NCBI GenBank assembly: GCA_021234155.1
Contig: JAJEKV010000020.1
Span: 8,480,563 to 8,544,562, forward strand
DNA from: Isoetes taiwanensis
Taxonomy: Eukaryota > Streptophyta > Lycopodiopsida > Isoetales > Isoetaceae
Direction of reading: 5' to 3'
Length of the DNA stretch: 64,000 nt
Shown here: positions 44,886 through 56,636 of the stretch, in pieces
Numbering within the stretch: position 1 is the first letter of the stretch
Layout of the letters: each line of letters starts with the position of its first letter
The notes under the pieces: generated by a model
What the model saw: the letters and a program-made list of their open reading frames with translations, nothing else
What the model was told of the DNA's origin: nothing
Databases searched by the model: none
Made by a program: the position numbers and the translations under genes

Positions 44886-46938
44886 TTACAAAATTCTTTT
44901 CAGGACTCTAGAAAGATCTTCAATGTCAAACTGAAGGCCAGGGAAGTTGTTCACTTTGAATGTTCTAAGGACAATCCTGATGACATCCTTCCTCAGGAAA
45001 CCATTGTTACAAAATGTACATATAAGCTCATGGATGTCTTCAGCGGCTGCTTTGCAATTCGAATGTGCATACACAAAAGGAAATATCTGAGAAATAATGA
45101 CTTTACAAGCCTGACCATAAGGTCTACATCCCCAAGCCTTGATGAACCTGTTAACTTTAAACTTCAGTTTCTTTCTCTTATCGTATCTGGAATATTGGTA
45201 CAACCCAATATTAGGGTCTAAGACATGAACTGAAACATTGAGGAAATTTATCTTGATGCCCACTTTGGAGTCCTGCTTGTACTCTGTCTCATCTTTAACA
45301 TCCAATAGGTTCATGTTGTAGACTGTATAATCAGATTCAGTTGAGAAAAACTCATGTAAATTTTCCCCATTAATGATACATAAATCATCAATGTATCTAA
45401 AGGAAAATTGGAATCTGGCAATATCATTGAATCTTCTCATTTTTGCTAAAACAGACACAAATCTAAGTTCAAACCAGGCTAAATACAGGTTACACCAGGC
45501 AGGACTACATGAAAACACCATTGGAATACCTTTTCTTTGTCTCCAAATTTGAGATCCCATCTGAAGAAAACAGTGGCACAAAAGCCATGTATTAATCTTG
45601 CAAAAATCAGGTTTTGAGATAACACACTCATCCCGTCCATCATCACTAACTTTTTTCCATTTAACTCTGAAGGAGCCTGCAAAGTTTTTGACAGTAAGTT
45701 GAGCCAAAGGCATTTTGTGAGACATAAAATCCCATACCATAAATGCAACATCACTAATGACTTCAATGATGCCCTCCTGCCCTTCAAGAGGAATGTTTTT
45801 TATAACAGTTTGTAATGTCTATCGAAAAGACATTGAAGATCTTGGGAGGAAGGTTAAGAACAAAGTCGAAGGAGGAGTTTATAAGCCAGCATGGATTAAT
45901 TTTGTTTCTCAACCATAACCTAATTTCAGATGTATTCCAATAGCACACTTCGGGCCACAATTCTACAAAATTGCTCAAGATAGCAGTCAATAAGTCTGAA
46001 ATTTCAGTAAAGATGGTACTATGAGCATTTAAAAGCCACCTATAATCCCCTTTGTGAGCTTTAAAAATTCCCATAAGATACGGTAATCTGTTACAAGATG
46101 GGTACTGCAGCCCTAAGTCATTTGTGATACCATGGGCACATCTAGACTTAATCTCATCAGCATTTATAGGAATGATTTCGAAGTCAGAGCTATTCAACCT
46201 AGACATGGCCATATCTCTAATATGCCTTTGGCAAATAAAGGATGGATTATTTCCTGCTTTGTCAACCTCAGAGATATACAGATTTTTTTGTAACCATAAA
46301 ATATTATTCCTGACATTACCATCATCCCATAGGTATCTTTTAGGCTCACAAATTGACCTGAATTCAGAAAATTTTACCTTAGCCAAAGCCATCAATTTGT
46401 TTTTCAAATTCTGAATTTGAAAATCAAAAACATGAATCAAACTGTCATGATGAATAGAGAAAAACTGATCCAGAGTAGCCTTGAAGTCCACCAAGAATTT
46501 ATCATTAGAACAGGCCCCATCAAGGATATGGTTGAGACCATATGATAAAGCCAGCCTGAGTTTAGGACAATGAATAATTTGTAAGTCCATGGTGCGAATA
46601 TGGCCAATAGCAGGATCAATAAACTTGGCTAAGCTTGGGTTATTACACGGGCACTTTTTAGGAAAACCATCTGCAAAGACTTCAAAGGGTTTATACAGTC
46701 TATCTCTTAGCTGATCAAGGTATCTCCAACCAAAAAGAGTATTATCTAAAAGCTCATCAGCCATATCTGGAATATTTTCTGACAATATTTCTTTGAAAAT
46801 ATACCTAATGCTAATTTTTTCCAAGGATTTGGAAAAGAAGGTACTATGGACAACTTTAGTCTTGGTTTTACTCTTTTCAGTAATAAGATGTCTTCTTCTA
46901 TTGCAGTCTCTCACCACAGATCTTGAGTTATGGATTAC
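44886..46938 (-). pseudogene. PLE reverse transcriptase, body 1 (one frameshift, altered motif)
   Basis: The first segment runs from the spacer edge (46938) to 45784 and holds a Cys motif (KKCPCNNPS), VDKAGNNPSFICQRHIRDMA, LPYLMGIFKAHKGDYRWLLN and motif A (FSIDITNCYK). The second (45787-44886) holds GIPMVFSCSPAWCNLYLAWF, FRYIDDLCIINGENL and INFLNVSVHVLD, then a helical tail. The break lies in an A-run at about 45798, where element 3 has one A fewer. Motif B reads GIPMV where element 3 has GIPMG, losing a conserved Gly. This copy is thus doubly damaged unless the indel is a consensus error. No GIY-YIG follows. Confidence 0.85.
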
Positions 46939-47261
46939 CTAAAAAAAGATCAAATTTTAGTGACTAGAGAAACACCCAAGGAATACAAGCTATAAGGTCA
47001 AAAAAGGAATTATAACTAAGCCCAAAATATGAGGAGAGAGGTTGCCTGTAACTGGGCAAGTTACAGCAACCCACAAAGGTGTAAAAGTTTTTTATGAAAC
47101 GTCCCTCCAATGAAAAACTCTTTTCATAAAAACCATTGGAGGACATAAAAAGATATTCACAAAGACATAAAGAACATGAATATGAAACTAAATAACTTAG
47201 GGAAGTTAAAGGAATTCAGAATCAATAGATAAAAACATTGAAGATACTAAAATAAAGAGAC
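46939..47261 (-). other. Intron-like spacer between ORF1 and RT, body 1
   Basis: In sense it starts GTCTCTTTATTT and ends TTTTTTTAG, and joining the flanks keeps ORF1 and RT in one frame (phase 0). Element 3 has an equivalent 351-bp spacer with the same phase. Splice use is inferred only; the 5' site is weak. Inside are the pseudoknot-like structure (47080-47142) and a second perfect stem-loop (47040-47072, GGTTGCCTGTAACT with AGTTACAGCAACC). Confidence 0.6.
47080..47142 (-). ncRNA. Conserved pseudoknot-like RNA element, copy A
   Basis: The stem CCTCCAATG/CATTGGAGG encloses a loop that in sense reads TTTTTATGAAAAGAGTTTTT; downstream is AAAAAACTTTTACAC. The loop part AGTTTTT can pair with downstream AAAAACT. 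Copies B (62627-62689) and C (56131-56200) keep the arrangement with entirely different stem sequences. Confidence 0.65.
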
Positions 47262-48816
47262 CAACCTAGTAATATCTGTATAATCCAGCTTCAAAGGGTC
47301 CATCGCATCCAGGGTGAGGTCTTTGTTCCCGCCTTTAGTAACAGAGAAATCATCAGCATCAAGTACCTTTTTGAGTTGTTTGTCATTCTTATTATCAGCC
47401 GGATTGCTGTAAACTAAGAGTCGAGGATCCATAGTGACTCTCGGAGGACGTCTAGGAGAAAAAACATTTGAGGACATACTGCTGCTGGAGTCAGCTTTCT
47501 TAGGAACAGGAATATTCTTCTTTCTTGCAGTCTGGTCAAGCCTAAAGGCAATAGGCCTCAAAAAATTTTCGGCAATATCAGCTAACTTTGTGTTCCCAAA
47601 GGCAACTTTAAGATCACTATTAGGTGACTCAGCATATAACAAGGTCATGCTGATAAGAACTCTCCTCACCTCTAAGTAAGATAAATAGGCCAGAACTGCT
47701 GGTTTGAGAACATTGTGCAACATTTTTGTAAGGCCAACCATTTTAGCCATGGGGGAAGAATCAGGAAAAACCACCTCCAGATTATTTAACAGAAACCAAA
47801 CGGCTTGATCAATCCATACTATCCCACTTCTGCATTCTGTTTTATCAACTTTTTTGGTATCCTTCTCACAAGCACATGTAAGAAAAGGGCAATGAGTCCT
47901 CCAGATTTTTTTGAAAAAGAACCCGTCTCTTTTATCGTTGGAGAAAGCCATGTTACCCTTCTGGCTAACATTCAAAGGAGAATTAAACAAGCACGGTTGA
48001 CCAAAGAAATCAGATTTAAATGGTAAAGCCACTTCTTTCTTAGCGAAGTACTTCTGAAGCTTAGATGCTTTGACAGTGGCATTTCTGATTTCATCGTCAG
48101 TGATACCAGTAAGAGCCTTCCAAGTGTCGACATTGATAGGGGCAATGGCACCAAAATTTTGACTTTTCCAGATAGCATGGTTCCAAGCAGCAGCATAGCA
48201 TTCTACACTTTGTTCTGGTATAATAGGAAATTTAGAGGAATTGTGCAGAGTTAAAGTAGGAACAGGCTCATCACTGTCAGCATCACTATCACTCTTACCA
48301 TCAAGATCTTCGTCAAGCAGATCATCTTCAGAGAATAAACAATTTTTCACATCACTTTTTATAAAGCTATCAGAACCTGATTCGGTCACACTATCAGGAA
48401 GTAGGGAAGGTTTGATGTCATGAACAATTTCCAGATGAGAAAGGCCAATAAGAAACTTCTTTCCTAGGTCATCTTCCATACAGGTTCTAGCAAATAGGAC
48501 AGCCTCCATCTCAGCATAAACTTTGGAAATCACAGTCTTGCAAACCTCGAGTTTAAAATTTGCAATTTTCATCTTTTGGAATGCGGCAAACCATCCATTA
48601 AAGCCAAAGTAACTTACAGGGGATTTTTCCTTGTCAATCAAGCTCTTTTCTTTGAAAATAATGAAATCATGCACCTCCTTGTTCCTAATACATGCAATCA
48701 GGGACTGAACAGCAAGGTTTGGACTCGAGATGTTGCACTGATCATAGCTTAAAACCAGAAGCTCTTTCATCCACACATTGTGTAGACCAATATTACTATC
48801 ACCAGGGTTGAAAATT
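47262..48816 (-). CDS. PLE ORF1 protein, body 1 (main exon)
   Basis: About 515 residues, conserved in element 3, with no family I recognise. An acceptor-like CTGTACAG precedes the exon at 48816, so translation probably begins in the R2 exon (52139-52462) and is spliced here. Landmarks shared with element 3 are an acidic region (NCLFSEDDLLDEDLDGKSDS), PTLTLHNSSKFPIIPEQSVE, NFGAIAPINVDTWKALTGI, a Cys pair in HCPFLTCACEKD, SYLEVRRVLISMTLLYAE and RRPPRVTMDP. Strong conservation of the central region suggests a structured domain. It is open to the spacer edge without frame breaks. Confidence 0.7.
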
Positions 48817-48924
48817 CTGTACAGCAAAAGATAACAGAATAAGTATAAGAAGAAGAAAGGAGAGAGGAGCACCATAACCCAATACAAGGTCCCAAGTTAA
48901 ACTTGGAAGCTGGGATAACATTAA

Positions 48925-49310
48925 AAAACCCTAAAAGCCTGAAATATACCAGCCTAGACTAGATACACAGACACTAAGACTTTAGACTCCATTTGGAATA
49001 AAAAGCCTTTGAAATGCAGCCTTGGATAAGATTAGGTGCACAATCCAATCCAAGCCTTGTGAAGGGTCAAGAAATAAATGGTAAAAAGATATTTAAGAAA
49101 TGAAAACATAAGATAGATCAATTGATATACGTGAACTAAATAAATAAGAGATGAGTGAGCAAATATTGACCAAAACTGTTTGACAGTATAATGTACAATG
49201 AAAGCCCCAAGACACTTAAAAAATATGAAACCAAGTGAAAACTTACCATAAAAAATTGAGTTGAGTTGGGCAGAATCTTTGTAACAGATACCGAAAGTAA
49301 ACATGGATGA
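48925..49310 (-). repeat. Partial R repeat upstream of body 1
   Basis: It matches 42278-42660, the 3' end of R in sense, almost base for base and then breaks off at GATGATATCGAG. The body begins beside it in sense with TTTTTTAATGTTA. Confidence 0.85.
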
Positions 49311-50566
49311 TATCGAGATACAACTATACAAGGGAAATTTACCTAATAGGTTCTCACGACTAATGTTGTTTCTCTTGCCACTAATGACGGGCGCTGGCGC
49401 TAGTGAGAGGAGAGAGAATCTAGAACAGTAGTTTCGCTTTATTTTGTTGAACTCCGGTGATTGCTGTGGTCGATCAGAGGAAAGGGCAACAGATTCAGTA
49501 CAAGTCCCCCCGGTAGGGGGGGTGCAGGGCAGAAATCCGATTATGGAGGCTGGTGGCAGTCCTTGAACAGGAACTTTTGAGGCGATGGATTAGCTGCAAT
49601 AGGGGTTTCGGCAGTGGCTGCAGGAGATGGATTAGATGTAATAGGGTTTCGACAGTGGCTGAACTGCATCTGCCTGTTCTGACTGTACTACATCAGCCTG
49701 TTCTGACGACCTTTGTAGTGTGCAGGCCTACCTTGACCTTATTTTTCCTTATCTTCATACCACTGACATTCCAATCTGCTTGGAATTGGCCCTGATCATC
49801 CGATTCTTCTGTGGCTAGTCTCCTATTCGTTTCCTTCTCCATCACTTTCAGCTTTAGATTTGCAATCCGTCCTCTTAGATTTAATGGGTCTTCCTTCTGG
49901 ATTTGGTCTTCTCTAATCATTCCATGGCCTTCTATATGAACCAAGCTTCAGAGCCCATTAATCCACCATTTTCCTCCGTTTCATGGGTCTTCCTTTACCT
50001 TTGGCAGTGATTTGTGCATCTCCAGCTCTGTCTTCCCCACAATACCAGATTTCTTCACCTCTTTCCACTCTTGATCTCAGCAAATATTTTGTGATAATCT
50101 TTGCTTCAAACGAAGTTAGCTGTGGGTGGGTTGAGAGCCAGTCCTCTGAGTTGTGGTGCATGCTGGTAGATGAGCACATATTTCCAGAGCTGTATTTCAC
50201 AGGTGTGCACAGTTGACGAACTTTGGTCTACTTTAGTTGATAACAGGTCACTTTTCTCAGATCAATTTCACTGCCTAGGGGGATTGCTTATTCAAGGAGA
50301 TCCTGCTTTTGTTAGACGTACAATTAGACTTCTTCTTTTTTCTGACCCAGCAGTCCTGCCTGCTCAAGCTTTTGTTGTCCAACCGGCCTGGCTAGGTAGT
50401 GATTATTGGTTGGAGCTCTACTAAAGATGACTGAGCAACACTGTGCTGAAGGAAGGCCAAAGGTTATCCCATGTATGTCAGATCTCGAGGATCCTCCCTC
50501 TGATCCTAGAGATGATTGTGTCTCCTTGCGCATTCCTGAGGTAGCTGATCGTATCCTGAGGTGCAC
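49311..50566. other. Foreign segment between two overlapping R repeats, unrecognised
   Basis: The segment is unrelated to R and richer in G+C. Because the R parts on either side overlap by about 270 bp, it is not a simple insertion. Plus and minus frames of about 80 residues exist but none matches a known domain. A poly-C/G stretch (CCCCCCGGTAGGGGGGG) lies at about 49507-49523. Confidence 0.6.
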
Positions 50567-52920
50567 AGTCCAATCCAAGCCTTGTGAAGGGTCAAGAAAT
50601 AAATGGTAAAAAGATATTTAAGAAATGAAAACATAAGATAGATCAATTGATATACGTGAACTAAATAAACAAGAGATGAGTGAGCAAATATTGACCAAAA
50701 CTGTTTGACAATATAATGTACAATGAAAGCCCCAAGACACTTAAAAAATATGAAACCAAGTGAAAAATTACCATAAAAAATTGAGTTGAGTTGGGCAGAA
50801 TCTTTGTAACAGATACCGAAAGTAAACATGGATGAAAAACTAGATATCATATAAAATCATGGAACCTAGATAACTTAAGAATCATGGAGATGTAACATCA
50901 AGTTACCATTAATTGGACACTGTCAATAGAATATTTAAAGACGTAAAGTAGTAAATCAAGAAAAGCAAAGTAAAGAACAGAATGAGACTTGGGTGAATAT
51001 CATTAAATGTTCGTTCATGGACATAAATAGTATCATTAGATCAAAAATTTAAAAAGCTAAAGTTGGGATAAATCCACTGTAAACCTCAAAATAGACAAAA
51101 CAGAATTTATTTTAACCCAACAATAGAGATTGCAGAATATCACCAAATAGGAAGTTCATAGCAATAGACTCGTATATCCAGTTAGAGTCGATTCAAACAG
51201 AATTTAGCAAGATCTTTGCTCCGAAAAAACACCAAGCAAATGCATGGAGGGTTCAGTCCGGTTACCTGCACCACAAGAAATTAGACAAGCATTAGAATGG
51301 TTGCCAATAACAGGGTAACAGGTAAGCAATGGACAAAACCGGCTTATCGCCTTTCACCAAAATAACTCAGCTAATAACAACTTTAAGAAATAAGTTAGAT
51401 AATAAATGTACTCAGACCAGTTAAGTACTTTAGAGTAGGGCATAACTTAGAGAATAGCAATCCTAAATAATGAAATCAATGAAATATATCCCCTACTTTA
51501 CACAAATGAGACTATTATTCAGAGTTAGAGCCAATAGAAGCATGGAATGTTGCTTCATAAGCCTAGAGTGAGCACTGAAATGGATAGATAAAAACATAAG
51601 CGTACCATATAGTCTGCACATGAAGGCTAAGTTAAAGACTAAAAAAGCATGTTGAGATTTAAATTTCAGAAACAAAGAGAGCAAATATGATAAGATCTGT
51701 CCTGATCACACAGTAGGCCACCCATACAGAAGATAATAACATATGTCAATAAGTGAGTTTTTCATGCTAAGACAGAACTACTATAATCTTGGATATCATA
51801 ACTTTAGGCATAGGGCAACCCAAACGATTGTTTATAATGATGTAGGAGCAGCAATTGGTCTGGAAATACAAGTTATACAGAGTAACATATAAGGCCTAGC
51901 TGCAGAATATAAAGAGATCAAATGAGCAGGCAAGAGTTTAGGATCAATTCAGAAACATAAATGATATATTATGAAGAGAGCTCCAAACAATATAAAGAGC
52001 AGGAAAACACACGGACAAGATATTCATGGAACCAATAAGAACAAGGAACAAAAGGAAGAACACAAGTTTGAATGTGGGGAGATTAAAACATTATGGCAAC
52101 AAAGACTGAAACACAAAAAAGTAACTTAATTCTAAGACCTGAGTGGAACCCTTGGCAGGTTGGGAGTTGTCAAGGAGATCAGCAACATGAAGGTGAGAAT
52201 CCGTAGAAGCAGCTTGCTCATCCTAACCAATGACAATGGGAGAATTAACAGTAGACACAAGGTTTTTAACAGCCAAAACTTGCTGAATCTGGATTGAACT
52301 GCTCTCGCCTTCAAGATTCGGCACATCCTTAGAAACTTGCTTGGTCATAGCTTTTGCAGGTTTATGATAATCAAACAAGCTTTTTCTCTTCTCAGCTAAG
52401 CTTTTTTCCATTTGTAACTTGACAATGGTGGCTTTGTTTAAGCCACCCTTTTTCCTTCCCATAAACCAGAACCAGGCACAAAATTGGGCAGCGGAAAGAA
52501 GGAGAAGCAGGGAAAAAACTATAGACCACCAACCAGTTTATATAAGGTACCCGGAAACCCGATTAGGATACCGCCCAAAGCAATCCATCCGTTGATCTTT
52601 ATCTCCTTGCAAGAGCCAGCTGTGCATGCATGTAAAAAGACATCTCCGGCCATCGCGATTCCGAACAGGTAAGAGAGAAACCCTAAAGTGGGCGCTAGAC
52701 TAAGGAAATATTAAAAATTTTAAAGATTAAAATTTAAAAGACTTTTAAGCCTAACAAAGGGTATAGCCCTAGTACAAGCATTAACATCCAATGGGGCACA
52801 AGACCTGCAGTATTCGATTTTAAAGTCTAACAGGTGTATTATAGGCAGTAGAGACAAAAATAAAATATCAAGAGATTACATAAGAAAATCAAGAGATTAC
52901 ATTAAAAAAATCAAGAGATT
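50567..52920 (-). repeat. LTR-like repeat R2
   Basis: It corresponds to 42389-44725 of R1 with scattered ordinary substitutions and one ~10-bp indel. Its right end has three copies of the word ATCAAGAGATTACAT and a 17-base A-run abutting repeat S1, the junction between two elements in the array. Confidence 0.88.
52139..52462 (-). pseudogene. First coding exon of the PLE gene, inside R2 (one nonsense codon)
   Basis: The exon starts ATG at 52462 (MGRKKGGLNKATIVKLQMEK) and ends with CAG|GTCTTA, a donor-like site. R1 carries the same exon, and the S repeats carry a diverged counterpart beginning MGRRKGGFTKSGKA. The shared start and donor position support it as the true first exon. R2 has a TAG where R1 has TCG (about 52222), and R1 lacks one base after the ATG, so neither copy is intact. 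Confidence 0.6.
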
Positions 52921-52936
52921 ACATTAAAAAAAAAAA

Positions 52937-55757
52937 AAAAACCCCTTTTAAGCCTGATTTACATCAGACCATTAAGACTCCTAAGTCCATTTGGACATAA
53001 AAGCCTTTTAAATGCAGTCCCGAACTAGATACAGGTGATTATCCAATTCGGGCCTTGATTTGAGGTATTAAGTAAAAAATAATGCAAGATATGATCAGAA
53101 GACTAAAGATAGAAAAAACACGATGTTAATTAGAATAAGATAACAATAAGCAAGCATTTTAAGTTTGAAGGCTCATTAAGACAACAAATTACTTTAATGT
53201 TTGCACCTTAAAACATGGAAAATGACAAAGGACATAGAATACCATCATCGTTTGAACAAGATGGCTGCTAGAAATTAGATTGAAGTAAGAGGTAAAGACA
53301 CAAAAATAGTGAAGTCATATTTCCAAAGCAAAGATGTTCAAATCCAAGTGAAAAAATAGTGTTTGCCGGAAGCACAGTGTCCGTAAAGTCTTGTTCGAGC
53401 AAAAATCCTTTAAGCCAAGCTACTATGATAAAAACTTCACATGGAGGAACAAGTTTGGTTACCCGCAGTGGAACCAAATGCAAGTTAGCCAAGAACTGGG
53501 TAAATGCAAAAGCCACTAACAGTAAGCTATAAACTTGTTCTGGCTTAACGCCCTTCACCACAAATATAATATCGTAAAAGCTAAGATTAGCAACAAAGAG
53601 CTATGAGTGTATAAGATAAGCTGAAAATGCAACTTAAGTGCAAGAGATCTATACTACTAACAACAAGATAACCCGATCACGGAGACATACCGCCATAGAG
53701 TGCAAAGTTGAAAATCGGTTACATTGTGACATTCAAGAGTCATGAATAGTTACTATCATAATGTAATATGAATTTAAACCTAACAAGATAGGTCATCCAA
53801 TCGATTTAAGGGAAAAATACTTAGATAAACATTAACCGTATGTAAAAGCCCATAAAACCGCACTATAGACCGGACTATATGCTTTTTAGCAAGATAAGGT
53901 GTGAACTACATTACTACATATAGTAGAAATATAGCATAATATCCCAAGTTTATCATAGATTATGGACTGTTATGGACCATAGACATCATGTAAGAAAAAG
54001 AATGGACCGAGGTAGACTAATAAGAAAGACGTAAGTTCTACAAAGATTCTAGAGTATATGCACCCACCGGTGAAAGCCTACCATGAAAAAAAAAGGGGGA
54101 CATCATTAAATGCATGTCAAGCCGAGCTACAACATTAAAACACATAAGGGAACAATATCTATAGGGCAACTATCGGTCAAAGCCCGGAAAGGAAAGGATA
54201 AGGTTAAGGCTGCCATTAAAGCAATGACGTAACTTATTTCGTGATTTTTGTGCCCCCGCGGTCCTTGAATAGAGCATGCAACAAGACAATAAGAAGCTGC
54301 GCAGACATATAGCAAAGATGGCACAAACATAGAATCCGGTCGCTAGATTTGGGAAAAACATTAGTCTCTTATGTAAAACTAGAATCTAAATCGACAAATA
54401 CAAAGCTAAGATAATCAAGGGAATATTATAAATATTGTGCCACCGTGCCATGCATCAAAACTACATTAGGACCCGATAGCCGACTTTTGGGAACATGTAG
54501 GCCGTTAATGCATCCACCGAACATAGCTATTGGAAAATGGACTACGAGCCAATAATGGAAAATACATAAAACTGTTATGGTGGAAGCTGAATTTAGATCT
54601 ACAAAACAATCAATATCCAGCACAGATAATATGGCTAAGAAATAGACATGGCTAAGAAATCGAAATGTGTAACGTGAATAATATAGCAACCATCCTGCTA
54701 TGAGTTAGAATCAGTTGTAATACTATAGAAAATGTACACAGAGGTAAAAGGCATAGGCAAACTACCAATAAAAAAGAAAATGGAGGTAGTAAAGGCAGGC
54801 ATTAGATCTAAAGGCCAAGTTATATTTAGCAAATAAATTAGAGCTAGAAGTAGAAAATAATTAAAGACTAGAAACCTGATTGATATTGTTGCCATCATTC
54901 TTGTTGACGGGTGCTTCTTTGGAGTTCTTTGGAACATCCATGCTCGATTTACTAGCGTAATGGAAGGGCATAATTTCATAGGGACTGAACTTGAATAATC
55001 ATGCGTAACGCCTTCCCGGACTTGGTAAATCCACCTTTGCGTCTACCCATAAACCGGGTAATCTTAAGCTTCAGCCCACCGGATCATATCTCGCTATTGG
55101 AAGAAGAATAGACATATCGCGAAGCTGCCGCAGATCGTGCAAAGATATCCTAAATAACCAGACCTGGATGTGGATTTGTAACAGAAAAAGGTCTTGCCGG
55201 ATTAGGTCTACGTTTTTGCCATCGTGAAGGATTAGGGATAGGAAAATTTACCAACCCTAAAGTTATGGAAATAAGGTAAAAAGTTAAGATTATACATAAA
55301 ACCTAGGAAAAATTCATCTCATGTATTCCCTTGGCCCAGTCATTCCAATTAGAGTGGATCCGAACACTTCCAAGTTAAATCTATGGTTTATATTAGAAAA
55401 TAAGGGACAATTCATATGTATAAAGTGTATATCATGCTCATAATCTTACGAAACAATAGACAGACTTGCAATTAGATCCATGTCTACTGGATGTTTAAAA
55501 ATATTGTAGAAGTGAAAAACCAATGCAATTTGTTTGGTGCACCCAAACATCTAACCCTCAATTTTTGGTCTAGGTAAGAGGCTTTGCGTTAAAAGCAAGT
55601 GGATATTTAGTCCGATTAATGCATTTGCAAATGCAAAACTATACTTGCACAAAGCATATGAGTAGTAGACCAAACAATAGGCCAAAGGACATCGTATAGC
55701 AAATCTGCAGTGTAGTTCATGATTTGACAACTAAGAAGATGATATCCAAAATACTAC
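52937..55757 (-). repeat. LTR-like repeat S1 (about 2.8 kb), downstream of deleted element 2
   Basis: It is a near-duplicate of 56637-59455. Its left end is homologous to R (shared blocks CATTTGGA, ATAAAAGCCTTT, AAATGCAG), so R and S are diverged versions of one unit. It contains the MGRRKGG exon start near 55050 and the donor CAG|GTTTCT at about 54879. Differences from S2 are dominated by CWG-to-CG changes. Confidence 0.88.
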
Positions 55758-55766
55758 ATAAAAAAA

Positions 55767-56630
55767 CCCTTCCACCAGCCGCAGGTTAGGTGGCCCCTTT
55801 TAGATAGGAATTTATCTAAGTTCCAATCTGATTACAACAGGGGAGAGAGTAGGGCCCTGTTGTAACACAGGGGCCCTACCCAATCCCGTATAAAAACTAC
55901 TCTTAGAAAACAGAAACTTACATGTTTATCTTGAGTGAACTCCTCATGTTTTCGATGTCATATTGTAATCCAGGGAACTGATTGTCATTTAGTGTCAGGA
56001 AACACAATACCCACAATACCATTTTTCAGGAACTCGTTGTTGCAAAGTGCTAGGAGATGGTCATAGAGATGTTGCATCAGCATTCAACAGCATCTTGATG
56101 ATGACTGTTTTGAGAAATCTAGGGTATAATAGTGTAAAAGTTTTTTTCAAGATACACAACCAGCCATGGAAAAACTCTTTCCATAAAAACCCATGGTTGG
56201 TGGAACGTGGAACGCATGTTAACATTTTGAGTTCGATGTACAATCATATTGATGCAAATAGAACTTACAAATTTAGATTGAAAGATACAAAATTCATTGT
56301 ACACAATAAATCCTTGTACCTCCTTGCACTTGATGCAGACATTACAGCTTGTACAGCAACATTGGAACTAAAAACATGCATTTGTCATACTTGAGCAGAA
56401 TAAGTTCCTTAATCCAGTTGGAGTTGGAATCCATATCATCATTTTTGCAGTTTATGTGCTGTATTCTGTGTACAATACTAAACAGTGGTTAGAAAGTAAT
56501 ATAAAGTGGTTAGAATGTAACATAATGTAGAAAAGAATGTCTGACCTCATCTCATAGTTAAATTATATCATAATAGAGAGCACCTGACCTCAGAGCAAGG
56601 TTCTAGGTTAAACCTAGAAACTGAAGTAAC
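55767..56630 (-). mobile_element. Internally deleted PLE body (element 2, non-autonomous)
   Basis: Only about 860 bp lie between S1 and S2. They hold the 3' alternative hairpins (55832-55879), the end of RT (55920-56050, similar to the RT C-terminus of body 1), the pseudoknot-like element (56131-56200), and the start of the ORF1 main exon (down from about 56470; NWIKELILLKYDKC, similar to body 1). Nearly all RT and ORF1 coding sequence is gone while all structured RNA parts are kept. Confidence 0.75.
56131..56200 (-). ncRNA. Conserved pseudoknot-like RNA element, copy C
   Basis: The stem CCAGCCATGG/CCATGGTTGG (one G-U pair) encloses the same loop (sense TTTTTATGGAAAGAGTTTTT) and the same downstream AAAAAAACTTTTACAC as copy A. 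Its stem bases are unlike A or B. Confidence 0.65.
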
Positions 56631-56636
56631 ATTAAA

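Noticed and set aside
44780-48910. GIY-YIG endonuclease domain in the PLE
   Set aside because: No GIY or YIG block is visible in ORF1, after the RT, or in the exon in the repeats; absence by eye is not proof.
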